DNA from: Shewanella dokdonensis
Lineage (GTDB): Bacteria > Pseudomonadota > Gammaproteobacteria > Enterobacterales > Shewanellaceae
Length of the DNA stretch: 64,000 nucleotides
Direction of reading: 5' to 3'
Assembly (NCBI RefSeq): GCF_018394335.1
Contig: NZ_CP074572.1
Span: 3,720,001-3,784,000 of the forward strand
Of this stretch, positions 1-8,854 are shown in pieces. Below the pieces are notes generated by a model, which did not search any database, was not told where the DNA came from, and worked only from the letters and a program-made list of their open reading frames with translations. The first letter of the stretch is position 1, and each line of letters opens with the position of its first letter. A program made the translations under genes and the position numbers.

Positions 1-126
1 CAGCAAGTTGATAACTTCCTGAGTAATCATTCTAATTTCCGGCTGTTGGATGATGAAAACATCAGCCCGGCGCGCAGTGGCTTTGATGGTTTCTATCTGG
101 CGAGATTGCAGCGCATCGCGGAATAA
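1..126 (+). CDS. C-terminal end of an RsmB/NOP-type RNA (cytosine-C5) methyltransferase (partial)
   Basis: Open from the first base of the window and closed by TAA at 124-126; 41 residues are visible. The tail ends in DGFYLARLQRIAE, which resembles the last strand of RsmB/RsmF-family 16S rRNA m5C methyltransferases (E. coli RsmB ends DGFFYAKLIKK). The catalytic part lies outside the window, so the exact rRNA or tRNA target cannot be given. The assignment rests only on this short tail and could be wrong. Confidence 0.5.
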   Translation, partial: QQVDNFLSNHSNFRLLDDENISPARSGFDGFYLARLQRIAE

Positions 127-226
127 GCAGATGCTTGCAGCGTAGACGTTGCAGTTTTTTACAAGCATTGCTGCGCCATGGCGGTTACACTGACCTCAAT
201 CTGCGCTTATCTGAGTTGCGTTTATC

Positions 227-1054
227 TTGTCAGCACCCGCGATTGAACATCAATTATTGACGCCGGTTAGCGGTATCGAGCTAGTGCGTGCCCGTTATCA
301 GGGTTTTGCCTTTGATCGGCATGTGCATGCTGACTTTCATATCGGAGTGGTCGATTGTGGTGCCCAGCGCTTTATGCATCGCGGATCCCAATATTTACTG
401 GCACCCGGACGGATTTCGCTGATTAACCCGGATGAAGTGCATGATGGTGAAGGGCTGGACAAAGCGCTTTACCAAGTGCGGTTGTTACGGATCAGTGGTG
501 CGGCGTGGGCTCAGTTTGCACAGCAATTAGGATATGCGGCCGAACCGTATTTCAGTGGGCCAGAGATTGTTGAACAACCACTATATCGCGGCTTATTACA
601 ACTGCATCAACTGGTGAATCAGCCACACGGCGCCCCCATCGCGGTTGATGGTTTACTGCTGGAGCTGATGAGCGCACTTATCAAGCGTCATGGTGACAAC
701 CAGCGACGTTCGGTTGCGGTTGCCGGCGGACTAACGGCATGGCAGATAACGCAGTTAAAGGATTTTCTCTATGCCGATTTAGCCGCAAATCACCGCTTAC
801 AGACACTCGCCCAACTGTTTCAGCTCAATGAGTTTCAATTTCTACGAAGGTTTCGGCGCAGTTTGGGTATGACGCCACATGCTTACATCTTGGCACTGCG
901 GGTCGATTATGCCCGACAACTACTGGCGGCAGGCAATGAGGTGGCTGCTGCGGCCAGTGCCGCTGGATTTTATGATCAAAGCCATCTGCATCATTACTTT
1001 AAACGGCGTTACAATCTGACACCTGCGCTGTATCGGCGTCAACTTGCCGGTTAG
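227..1054 (+). CDS. AraC-family transcriptional regulator
   Basis: 275 residues from a TTG start. The N-terminal half is a cupin-type AraC ligand-binding domain (FDRHVHADFHIGVV, then LAPGRISLINPDEVH near residues 30-70). The C-terminal third holds the two helix-turn-helix units of AraC/XylS (LAQLFQLNEFQFLRRFRRSLG, and AASAAGFYDQSHLHHYFKRR near 245-265). Family members bind DNA and activate a nearby gene when the N-terminal domain senses a ligand. The gene 85 bp downstream is a RhtB/LysE exporter on the same strand, the usual arrangement for an AraC regulator of an amino-acid exporter. The ligand cannot be named from sequence. No ATG start fits better, since the cupin fold begins soon after the TTG. 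Confidence 0.85.
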   Translation: MSAPAIEHQLLTPVSGIELVRARYQGFAFDRHVHADFHIGVVDCGAQRFMHRGSQYLLAPGRISLINPDEVHDGEGLDKALYQVRLLRISGAAWAQFAQQLGYAAEPYFSGPEIVEQPLYRGLLQLHQLVNQPHGAPIAVDGLLLELMSALIKRHGDNQRRSVAVAGGLTAWQITQLKDFLYADLAANHRLQTLAQLFQLNEFQFLRRFRRSLGMTPHAYILALRVDYARQLLAAGNEVAAAASAAGFYDQSHLHHYFKRRYNLTPALYRRQLAG

Positions 1055-1139
1055 CTGCAATTTTTTCCAATCCTTTCGCCAACGAGTGCCATTACACTGA
1101 TGCCTATCTAAGGCTTATTGGGTTCACAGAAAATAAACT

Positions 1140-1786
1140 ATGAGTTGGTTGTCGCTGTTATTTACCTTGGGAACCGTGCACGTGGCGGCGTTGGTTGCTC
1201 CCGGCCCCGATTTTGCGCTGATGCTGCGAGCCAGTGTTGTGGGGGGCGCCGTTATGCGTTTTTCCTGGCGTTGGGACTGGCCTCGGCCATTATGTTACAC
1301 ACCATTACGGTAACGTTTGCCGCGGCCTTGTTGCAACACTGGTTGCCACAACTGATGTTATGGTTGCCTTGGTGCGCTGCATTGTGGCTGGGATATCTGG
1401 GCTATGGCTGTTTGTCTGGAGCGCTTGCCACGCAAGACTCAGTGCAACATAAACCAATGCCCAAGACACTGCGGAGCTATTCTCGCCGTCATGGCTGGTG
1501 GACAGGTTTTGCCACCAATGCGTTGAATCCCAAAGCCTATGTGTATTTTTTCAGTGTGATTGCCGGGATGCTGCCACTGCAAAGCCCTCTGCAATTTAAG
1601 CTGGCATTAGTGAGCCTGTTTTTCAGCCTAGCGTTATTGTGGTTCGGATTCCTTGGCTGGGCACTGAATATTCCCCGTTGCAGCCAATGGTTGCAGCGTA
1701 ATAACCGCGGGATTTTAGTCTTTAGCGGCGTGGTCCTGCTGCTGTTCGCAATGTTACTGCTGTTACAGGGATACCAGCGGCTCTGA
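1140..1786 (+). CDS. LysE/RhtB family amino-acid exporter (frameshift in a G run)
   Basis: Starts at ATG 1140 (MSWLSLLFTLGTVHVAALVAPGPDF, split here: the APGPDFALMLR segment is the RhtB signature near residue 25). It runs in that frame to the run of six G at about 1240 and continues one frame earlier as RRYAFFLALGLASAIMLHT, ending at 1786. One extra G restores a 215-residue protein of normal RhtB length with about six membrane segments. The family exports amino acids such as homoserine, threonine or lysine across the inner membrane by proton antiport. It lies 85 bp after the AraC regulator and is probably its target. The shift looks like a base-calling error. Confidence 0.8.
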
Positions 1787-1788
1787 AA

Positions 1789-2208
1789 TCATTCGCCTTG
1801 TAATGTCAGCAATATATGGCGGTTACCGCCGTGATTGCGGTGTTCGCCCAGATAGATGCCTTGCCAAGTGCCTAACGCCAACTGCCCATTGCGTATCGGC
1901 AACAGTAAACTGGTGCCGAGCAGACTGGACTTGATGTGTGCCGGCATATCATCGGCACCTTCATAGGTATGACGAAAATAACCGCTGTTTTCGGCTACGA
2001 CATGATTGCACCAAGCCTCAAAGTCATCGCGTACAGTGGGATCGGCATTTTCATTGAGCGTCAGTGATGCTGAGGTGTGTTGTAACTGTAGATGCAGCAA
2101 CCCTATGTTGATCGGCTTGAACTGTGCCAATGCGGCGGCAATGTCGGTGGTGATAAGATGAAAGCCGCGGCTTCTTTCCCGTAACTGCAATAGTTGCTGT
2201 TGCCACAT
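1789..2208 (-). CDS. yjbQ: YjbQ family protein (UPF0047)
   Basis: 139 residues, starting [20 protein letters not shown], the same start as E. coli YjbQ (138 residues). A longer open frame goes upstream to 2271 but the family begins at this Met. Signature segments are [30 protein letters not shown] and [13 protein letters not shown]. YjbQ proteins are small trimeric cytosolic proteins; some have been reported to have weak thiamin phosphate synthase activity, but the physiological role is unclear. The stop lies 2 bp beyond the end of the convergent RhtB gene. Confidence 0.92.
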   Translation of the reverse strand: MWQQQLLQLRERSRGFHLITTDIAAALAQFKPINIGLLHLQLQHTSASLTLNENADPTVRDDFEAWCNHVVAENSGYFRHTYEGADDMPAHIKSSLLGTSLLLPIRNGQLALGTWQGIYLGEHRNHGGNRHILLTLQGE

Positions 2209-2365
2209 ACGTCTATTCCTCTGTGCTGTTTCTTGCCGTGATTGATGATAGCGGGGATAGCATAACCCCAAAACGCTGCTATTGGATTAACCACTGATGA
2301 GCGTTATCTGCGGCTGTGATAAACTGACGGCCAGTCATCATAGTGTCAATTAAGAGAGAAATATC

Positions 2366-2642
2366 ATGGCCCGCGCCAGTGCCCGCCATATTTTAGTCAA
2401 GACCCGTGAAGAAGCGGAGAAGCTAAAACAACGCTTAGAAAAAGGCGAAGATTTTGCGCTATTAGCGAAAAAATATTCACAGTGTCCCTCAAAAAACGTG
2501 GGGGCGATCTGGGCGAATTTAGTCCCGGCCAGATGGTCAAAGCCTTTGATGACGTGGTGTTTAAAAAGCATTACTTACGATTCATGGCCCGGTAAAAACC
2601 CGTTTCGGGTTCCATTTGATCCAGACGCTTTATCGTAGCTGA
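2366..2642 (+). CDS. ppiC: Parvulin-type peptidyl-prolyl isomerase PpiC (two frameshifts in A runs)
   Basis: The first 42 residues (MARASARHILVKTREEAEKL and on to KKYSQCPS) match small cytosolic parvulins that catalyse cis-trans isomerisation of Xaa-Pro bonds. The frame is then lost at the six-A run near 2490, and again at the five-A run near 2562. Adding one A to each gives GDLGEFSPGQMV, VVFKKALLTIHGPV and TRFGFHLIQTLYRS, a 92-residue protein as in E. coli PpiC (93). The stop TGA 2640-2642 overlaps the ATG of the next gene. A Shine-Dalgarno GAGAG lies just upstream of ATG 2366. Both shifts look like under-called homopolymers. Confidence 0.85.
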
Positions 2643-4324
2643 TGATGGCAACAGCTGTGGCAGCCGTCACCTTGCCCGCGGACTATTATTGGCAAAACTT
2701 CGAGTTGATGCTGACAAGCGTGGCAGAGCGTTATCTGGATATTTTCCCCGCTGAGCAGCAACGGGCATTACAGTGTTATCAGTCGTTGCCAGACAAAAGT
2801 AAAATGTTGCTGGTGCGATTATTATCCCGCAAAGGCGAGTGGTTTCGCCTGGATAAATTGCATTACCGTGAAATTGGCGATATTGCCGATGCGGCGCAAC
2901 CACTGCTTTGTACGGAACTGTTGCAACAAACGTTGCCACCGCTAGAAATCTGGTTTGGCGCCGTCACGCTAGCGGAGCTGAAAACCCTACTGCATGATAT
3001 CAATGACCCACAGCTCAGTCCTTGGCGCAGCAAACAACAGTTGTGGCAGCTGTTGCAGGCTGCACCACAGTTGCCAACGCAACTGCCACAATGGCAGCAA
3101 CAACAGGGGCTGGTTTGGCTGCAACTCAATTGTCAGCCGCTGCTGGAGCTACTGTTGTTGCTGTACTTTGGCAATCGCTATCAAGATCTGAGTCAGTTTG
3201 TACTGAGCGATCTTGGCTTGCAGCGCTTTGAGTGTTATGCCCTGACCCGTGAAGGGCGTGCGTATCAGTCCTCAGATGAGCTACAAACCGCCTTATCCTT
3301 GGCCGCCTTAGCCGCTAACTGGGAGCAAACCACCCACCAAAAAATGCCGATTGTGTTGGCAGATTGGTTGGCACAATTACCCGCGCCACAAGACAATCCG
3401 CTCTTGGAGCGGCGGCGACAGAAACTACTGCTGCAATTGGGGCGAGCAGCTGAACGGCAGCAACAACTAGCGCTGGCCATCTCTTTGTATCAGCAATCTC
3501 CGGCGTGGTCTGCGAACGAGCGGTTATGCCGTTGTCTGGAAAAAGTTGACTCACAACAAGCCCTGGCGGCGGTTATCGCGCTCGGGAAACAAGCGCAAAA
3601 CGAAGCCCAGCAGCAAACGGCCACGAGGATTTTTACACGGCTAAGCAAACAACGCAGAGTTACGGATAGCAGCCAAGTCTTGCCGCCGTTCCAGCAAGTT
3701 GTACCGTATAAACCCATTGAGATCAGCTTGGCATTGCTCCCCAACGCGGAGCGGCGGGTGGAACTGTTGACCCAGGATTATTTTTTGGAACAAGGCTTTG
3801 ATGCCTGGTTTAGCGAAAATAGCGTATTGTGTGGATTATTCGGTTTGGCATTCTGGGACATTATCTTTGCGCCGATAGTTGGGGTGTTTGATAATCCGTA
3901 TCAGCGTGCGCCCAGGGATATGTATCACGCCGACTTTGTTGCTCGGCGACAAACCTTGATTACCCAGCGGATGGCGCAGCTAGCCAGTGGTGACAAACGC
4001 ATACTGCAACAGCATTTTGTCAGTAAACAAGGGTTGGTGAATGACTGGGTCAATTGGCAAGTTTTTACTGAACCTCTGTTCAAACGCTGTATCAGCAACT
4101 TTTCTACAGAATTTTTACTGGCGTTATTTCAGCGGATATTGCGGGATCCAGCCCATTATCGCAGTGGTCACCCCGATCTGCTGTTATTCGCGGCCGATGG
4201 TGCGCCGCAGTTTGTTGAAGTCAAAGGGCCAGGCGATAAGCTGGCCGATCATCAAATTCATTGGTTACGCTTTCTGGCTGACTTTTATCCCGCCAAGGTG
4301 TGTTATGTGGACTGGAAAAATTAG
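2642..4324 (+). CDS. VRR-NUC domain nuclease, bacterial FAN1 type
   Basis: 560 residues. The C-terminal 120 residues contain the VRR-NUC (PD-(D/E)XK) core: HPDLLLFAADG followed by FVEVKGPGDKLADHQ, giving the D...ExK metal-binding set, then a conserved WLRFL and YPAKVCYVDW tail. The long Gln/Leu-rich helical N-terminus (TPR/SAP-like) fits FAN1, and the length is close to Pseudomonas aeruginosa FAN1. FAN1 enzymes cut 5' flaps and branched DNA and act on interstrand crosslinks. The ATG overlaps the ppiC stop, so the two are translationally coupled; a second ATG follows directly. No frameshift is present. The substrate is inferred from the family. Confidence 0.88.
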   Translation: MMATAVAAVTLPADYYWQNFELMLTSVAERYLDIFPAEQQRALQCYQSLPDKSKMLLVRLLSRKGEWFRLDKLHYREIGDIADAAQPLLCTELLQQTLPPLEIWFGAVTLAELKTLLHDINDPQLSPWRSKQQLWQLLQAAPQLPTQLPQWQQQQGLVWLQLNCQPLLELLLLLYFGNRYQDLSQFVLSDLGLQRFECYALTREGRAYQSSDELQTALSLAALAANWEQTTHQKMPIVLADWLAQLPAPQDNPLLERRRQKLLLQLGRAAERQQQLALAISLYQQSPAWSANERLCRCLEKVDSQQALAAVIALGKQAQNEAQQQTATRIFTRLSKQRRVTDSSQVLPPFQQVVPYKPIEISLALLPNAERRVELLTQDYFLEQGFDAWFSENSVLCGLFGLAFWDIIFAPIVGVFDNPYQRAPRDMYHADFVARRQTLITQRMAQLASGDKRILQQHFVSKQGLVNDWVNWQVFTEPLFKRCISNFSTEFLLALFQRILRDPAHYRSGHPDLLLFAADGAPQFVEVKGPGDKLADHQIHWLRFLADFYPAKVCYVDWKN

Positions 4325-4506
4325 CATCTTAGCCATTACTGAGGTTAAGGCTGGCGCAACGATGGCACAGTATTAATCCACTGCTCACTCAATGGCATTA
4401 TGTTGCAACTAAAATGGTGTGACCGCGAGCCGCCCAACTTGCTATTTGCCTGTTTACGCACGATAACTTGCAATAGCGTTAAGATGAAAGAATGGAGGGA
4501 CAAAAA

Positions 4507-5072
4507 GTGAATAAAACGCTATTGATGACCGCGGCGCTACTGCTGCTGAGCAATGTTTATATCAGCCACGCAGATGCTGAGCCCAAGACCTCGCCACAAC
4601 AGGAGCACCCCAACAAGGCAAATAATGCTCATAAGCCAGTTAAGCCTGGCGCTTCAGCAATGTCTGCTGATAAAAAACATCAAGATAAAAAAATGCAGAA
4701 CTATCAAGGTCAGGCATCCCAAAACGGTCACGGCAATGATAAAAAACAGGGGCATCAGCCCATGGCACTTGAAAGAGCCAATCCTAATGCCAATGCGGCC
4801 TATGCCATTACCAATCACAATAAACATGTGATGCAACAACACTATCAACGTATTTTGGGAAGGTTGAGCGCCATCAGCGCCCGACATGGCACAAAGGGGA
4901 GGTGATCCCTGAACGGTATCGTCCATACATTACGCCAGCCCCTAGTGCCTTGATCCGGCGTTTAAACGATATTCCGCCAGGGTGCAATGTTGGTTATTAT
5001 CAAGGTTATAGCGTGGTTTATGATCCAACGACTTTTGCCATTTTAACGCTGGTCGATCTGTTAGTGGATTAA
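4507..5072 (+). CDS. Exported small basic protein, RcnB-like (frameshift in a G run)
   Basis: GTG 4507 is preferred over ATG 4492 because a strong GGAGGG (4494-4499) sits eight bases before it. The protein opens with a signal peptide (VNKTLLMTAALLLLSNVYISHADA). A Gln/His/Lys-rich low-complexity stretch follows. The frame breaks at the GGGG run near 4899. One more G lets it continue as EVIPERYRPYITPAPSALIRR, IPPGCNVGYYQGYSVVYDP and LVDLLVD to TAA at 5072, giving 188 residues. The C-terminal part resembles the RcnB/YXWGXW-type small periplasmic module found in many exported proteins. The His-rich middle could bind metal. Function is not known; RcnB itself moderates nickel/cobalt export in E. 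coli. Confidence 0.6.
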
Positions 5073-5265
5073 TCATTGGCCTGAAGCCATGTTGTTGCAT
5101 GAGGTTAAGTCATTATTCTTTGTGCTGATGCGATTTTTTTAGAACGTGTGTGCATCAAACAGTTAGCTCGAAGCGTGATTGCTTATTAAATGCTTAATGA
5201 TTAACGGGATTGCAACAGGCTCGTTTGCGGTTTTCTAGCAACTGCTGCACAGCAGCTTACTTCAT

Positions 5266-5301
5266 AAAAAACGGACTGTGGATAGGGTATCGACAGTCCG
5301 T
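5266..5301 (-). terminator. Rho-independent terminator of the hyp operon
   Basis: A 9-bp perfect stem ACGGACTGT / ACAGTCCGT (5271-5279 with 5293-5301) is flanked on the left by five A, which read as a U tail on the minus strand. It lies about 20 bp after the hypA stop, so it closes the long minus-strand hydrogenase/hyp transcription unit. Confidence 0.8.
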
Positions 5302-5322
5302 ATTAACGCTAACTATTTAAGC

Positions 5323-5670
5323 TCAATCGTAAATCAGTTCCAACTGCATCAGCAGCATCTCTTCACCACCGCTGACTTTAATGTCACGACTCTGGCAAAC
5401 CGGGCAAAGGTAGGCGATGTCGTCAGGAATCGAGTGGGCACCACAGGCTTTGCAATCAAGCTCCAGCGGTGCGACATCCATTTCCAACTCGGCCCCTTTG
5501 CACATGCCATCTTCGCGGAAAGTATCGAAGGCGGTTTTGACCAGTTGTGGTTCAACGCCGCTGAGGGCGCCGATTTTTACCGCCACTCTGGCAATCCCTT
5601 TGGCCTGATGTTCTAGCGCAAGCTGTTCACACTGTTCGATTAATGCGCTGACAATGGAAAACTCGTGCAT
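5323..5670 (-). CDS. hypA: Hydrogenase nickel-insertion protein HypA
   Basis: 115 residues. It starts MHEFS, which supplies the N-terminal His2/Glu3 nickel ligands of HypA. A zinc-ribbon follows with CKACG and CPVCQS in the C-terminal half. HypA works with HypB to deliver Ni to the large-subunit precursor after the Fe(CN)2CO group is in place. Its ATG overlaps the hypE stop (ATGA at 5672-5668), so it is translationally coupled. It is the last gene of the operon, before the terminator at 5266. Confidence 0.95.
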   Translation of the reverse strand: MHEFSIVSALIEQCEQLALEHQAKGIARVAVKIGALSGVEPQLVKTAFDTFREDGMCKGAELEMDVAPLELDCKACGAHSIPDDIAYLCPVCQSRDIKVSGGEEMLLMQLELIYD

Positions 5671-6675
5671 CAGCAGATCCTCGGTAACAGTTCACCGGCG
5701 GGCAGTTCCAGATAACGTTTGCTGCCCCAAGGTGAATGCAGGATCACTTTCCCGGCATTGGCCTCGGTGACCGTACCAACAATCCGCGCCTGATCGCAAT
5801 TGCAGAACTGGTGCATGACGGTAATGGCTTCGGCGGCAATTTCCTGGGGCAGGGCAATCACAAAAGTGCCTTCGTTGGCTAAATCCCAAGGCTCGAAACC
5901 GTAAAGTTCACAAACTCCGCGCACTTCATCGCGTACCGGAATCACTTCTTCGCTGAGTTCAATCCCAACATTGGCGGCTTTAGCCCATTCATTTAGCACC
6001 GCCGCAATACCGCCACGAGTGGCATCGCGCATCGCGTGCAATTCCAGATTGGCGGCAATCAGTTGTTCCACCATCGGCCACAGCGTAGCGCAATCGGATT
6101 GCAGCTCGCTTTCCAATTCCAGCCCCTCACGCGCCGCCAGAATCGCCGCACCGTGACAACCAATGTCGCGGGACAAAATAATGACATCGCCAGGACGCAC
6201 TGCGTGGACTGAAATCCCCGGTTTGATGATGCGGCCAACCCCGAGGTGTTGATAAACACTCCGTCAGCACAACCTTTGGGCACCACTTTGGTATCGCCAC
6301 AGACAATTTTAGCGCCGCTTTTTTGCAGCTCAGCCGCCATGGTTTGCACGATTTCTTTGAGTTTGGCGATTTCAAAACCTTCTTCAATGATGAAACCACA
6401 ACTCAGGTACTGCGGTGCCGCGCCCATCATTGCCAGATCATTTACTGTACCGGCAATCGCCAATTTGCCGATATTGCCGCCTTTAAAAACAGTGGTGAAA
6501 CCACGAACGAGTCGGTAGTGAAGGCGATGGGGCCGGTCATGTTAAGACTGGCGGCGTCTTCTTCCTGCCGCAATATCTGGTTATCAAAGGCTTGAAAAAA
6601 CAGTTTGCCAATCAATTCCGCCATCTCGCGGCCACCGCCACCATGACTGAGTTGGATCTGTTTCGGGGTCGACAT
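5670..6675 (-). CDS. hypE: Hydrogenase maturation protein HypE (two frameshifts)
   Basis: Starts at 6675 (MSTPKQIQLSHGGGGREM) and ends PRIC, the C-terminal Cys that accepts the carbamoyl group from HypF and is dehydrated to thiocyanate, giving the CN ligands. The frame breaks at the five-T run on the coding strand near 6487 (repaired: SPLFFKGGNIGKLAIAGTVN) and at a GGGG run near 6241 (repaired: NTSGVGRIIKPGISV). With one base added at each the protein is 335 residues, normal for HypE. The PurM-like ATP-binding part is visible (VNDLAMMGAAP; AIVCGDTKVV-like segment; RDIGCHGAAIL). It lies 67 bp after hypD. Three separate open frames would appear without the repairs. Confidence 0.92.
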
Positions 6676-6742
6676 GGTTATTTTACTCCTGCATAACGGT
6701 AGTAGGCGTTGCACGCACCTTCGGAACTTACCATGCAGCTGC

Positions 6743-7801
6743 CTAGCGGGGTTTGGGGGTGCAGCCACGACCAAAGACTTTACAGTCCTGCGGCTTGGCT
6801 TTACCACGCAGAATATCGCCACACTGACAGGCTTTGTGATCGTCAATCTCTTTGACCGGCAAGCGTTCGCCGTATTTGAGTTCGGCATCGCGATGGCGGT
6901 ATTCCGGTTTGAGCATCAGTGCTGAATTGGGAATTGGGCCTAGACCACGCCAGCGGAAACTAGGGCGCACAGTGAAATATTGATTTACCTTCTGCTGCGC
7001 CGCTTCATTGCCTTTGTAACTCACGGCACGTTCGTACTGGTTTTCCAGTTCGCAACGACCTTCTACTTTCTGTTTGACAATCGACAGGATTGACTGCATC
7101 ACATCCACAGGTTCAAAGCCGGATACCACCACGGGTGTGTGATAGTTATCAACTGTAGGCTGATAAATCTGGCTGCCGGTGATAACACTCACGTGTGACG
7201 GGCCGATAAACGCATTTACCCGAGTTTCAGGATCGGCCATCACCGCATCAATCGCCGGTGGCACCAGCACATGATTGATGTGGAACAACAAATTGTTGAT
7301 GCCGAGCTTTTCTGCCTGTTCCAGTAATACAGCGGTCATCGGTGTGGAGGTTTCAAAACCGATGGCGAAATACACGACGGTTTTGTCAGGATTCTCCTGC
7401 GCAATTTTCAGTGCGTCCAGCGGCATATAGATAGGGCGGATATCACAGCCCTTAGCGCGGAACTGTGCCAGTGAACCTTCGGAACCTGGTACTCGGATCA
7501 TGTCGCCCAAGGTTACCAAGATCACATCGGGGATCTGAGCCAGCGCGGCCGCTTGGTCAATGCGCTCTTTTGGCATGATACACACCGGGCAACCTGGGCC
7601 GTGAATAAACTCAATATTATCTGGCAGCAGCTGTAATAGACCGTATTTCATGATGGTGTGGGTGTGACCACCACAGACCTCCATGACATTCACCGGTTCT
7701 TCCAGTTTTGCCGCCAACTGCTTGATTTGTGACGCCAGCTCTGCAACGGTACGGGGGTCGCGGAAACCATCATAGAGCTGCTTGAGTTGCAGCTCAGGCA
7801 T
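6743..7801 (-). CDS. hypD: Hydrogenase maturation iron-sulfur protein HypD
   Basis: 352 residues. Conserved motifs are CGGHTHTIMKYG (residue about 43), HGPGCPVCIMP (about 70), and GFETSTP. Near the C-terminus is the [4Fe-4S] set CQCGDILRGKAKPQDCKVFGRGC. HypD is the scaffold on which, with HypC, the Fe(CN)2CO moiety is assembled. The start ATG overlaps the end of hypC by 8 bp. No frameshift. Confidence 0.96.
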   Translation of the reverse strand: MPELQLKQLYDGFRDPRTVAELASQIKQLAAKLEEPVNVMEVCGGHTHTIMKYGLLQLLPDNIEFIHGPGCPVCIMPKERIDQAAALAQIPDVILVTLGDMIRVPGSEGSLAQFRAKGCDIRPIYMPLDALKIAQENPDKTVVYFAIGFETSTPMTAVLLEQAEKLGINNLLFHINHVLVPPAIDAVMADPETRVNAFIGPSHVSVITGSQIYQPTVDNYHTPVVVSGFEPVDVMQSILSIVKQKVEGRCELENQYERAVSYKGNEAAQQKVNQYFTVRPSFRWRGLGPIPNSALMLKPEYRHRDAELKYGERLPVKEIDDHKACQCGDILRGKAKPQDCKVFGRGCTPKPR

Positions 7802-8036
7802 CGGCGGCCTCCATTTTTTCTACGATCTCTTTATACAGTGCCAGGCTTTCTGCGGCGGAATCCGCATCGATTTTGTTCATCACAAAACCTATGTGGATCA
7901 ACACGTAATCACCCACGGCTAAGGGTTCTTCCATCAGGTGACAACTGACCGTACGTTTTACGCCAAGCGTATCAACGGTGACACTTTGTGTTTCCGGATG
8001 CAGCTCAACAACTTGCGAAGGAATTGATAGACACAT
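7794..8036 (-). CDS. hypC: Hydrogenase assembly chaperone HypC
   Basis: 80 residues beginning MCLSIPSQVVEL; after Met removal Cys2 is the residue that holds the iron and contacts the large subunit. The middle PLAVGDYVLIHIGFVMNKID is the typical OB-fold segment. Its stop overlaps hypD and its start adjoins the hypB stop (1-bp overlap at 8036). It carries the Fe(CN)2CO unit from HypD to the HyaB precursor. The single copy must serve both HyaB proteins or another unseen HypC-like chaperone is used. Confidence 0.95.
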   Translation of the reverse strand: MCLSIPSQVVELHPETQSVTVDTLGVKRTVSCHLMEEPLAVGDYVLIHIGFVMNKIDADSAAESLALYKEIVEKMEAADA

Positions 8037-8797
8037 CAGACAGTCTCCAAAGTGGCATTGAATGCCGCCAGTTCGTTTTCAAACCAGTGGGCAACTTCCA
8101 GCATGCTTTCTTTTTCTTTGATAGAAACGCAGATCACCTTGGCATTAGGATTGAGCTTTTGCACTTGGCTTTTTGCCACTTCGGTATCAAAGTCAAAATA
8201 AGGCAGCAGGTCACATTTGGTGATCAATACCACATCGGCTTTGCGGAACATGACCGGATATTTTTCAATCTTGTCTTCGCCTTCTGGCACGGAGACCAGC
8301 ACAACGTTTTTGTGGGTGCCGACATCGTAACTGGCAGGGCACACCAGATTGCCCACATTTTCAACAAAGCAGATATCCATGTTATCCAGAGGCTGTTGAT
8401 GTAGCGCTCCGTGCACCATAAAGGCGTCAAGATGACAGGCGCTGCCGGTCTGGATCTGTACTGCGCTGATGCCTTTAGCTTTCAGTCGATCAGCATCGCG
8501 AGAGGTTTCCAGATCGCCTTCAATCACACAGAATTTCTTGCTGGTGTAGTCACCAAGATGTTCCAGCAACGTGGTTTTACCTGAACCTGGACTGCTCATC
8601 AGATTGAACGCCATTACGCCGTGTTCTTCAAAATGCTCACGGTTATGGGCGGCTTCAACATCGTTCTTGTCGAGGATTTTATGGATCACTGACAAGGTTT
8701 TCTTGTCGTTGAGCTGTGGGTTAGTCGACAGCTCATGATGGTGGTGATCATGCTGATGATCATGTCCTGCAATAGAACAACCGCAATCTTTACACAT
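8036..8797 (-). CDS. hypB: Hydrogenase nickel-incorporation GTPase HypB
   Basis: 253 residues. The N-terminus MCKDCGC carries the CxxCGC high-affinity Ni site. A His-rich stretch (HDHQHDHHHHE, residues about 12-22) follows, which could store nickel. The GTPase has P-loop SSPGSGKTTLLEHL (about 67-80), a switch region GSACHLDAF with the metal-binding Cys-His pair, and TKCDLLPYFDFD. It works with HypA to insert Ni. A 57-bp space separates it from hypF. Confidence 0.96.
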   Translation of the reverse strand: MCKDCGCSIAGHDHQHDHHHHELSTNPQLNDKKTLSVIHKILDKNDVEAAHNREHFEEHGVMAFNLMSSPGSGKTTLLEHLGDYTSKKFCVIEGDLETSRDADRLKAKGISAVQIQTGSACHLDAFMVHGALHQQPLDNMDICFVENVGNLVCPASYDVGTHKNVVLVSVPEGEDKIEKYPVMFRKADVVLITKCDLLPYFDFDTEVAKSQVQKLNPNAKVICVSIKEKESMLEVAHWFENELAAFNATLETV

Positions 8798-8854
8798 AGC
8801 AAACTCCGGTTTGACTGTGGGCTGACATCACAACGTCAGCCGGTTTAAATTCGT

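Noticed and set aside
5278..5616. Plus-strand open frame opposite hypA
   Set aside because: It is antisense to the well-supported hypA gene and crosses its terminator.
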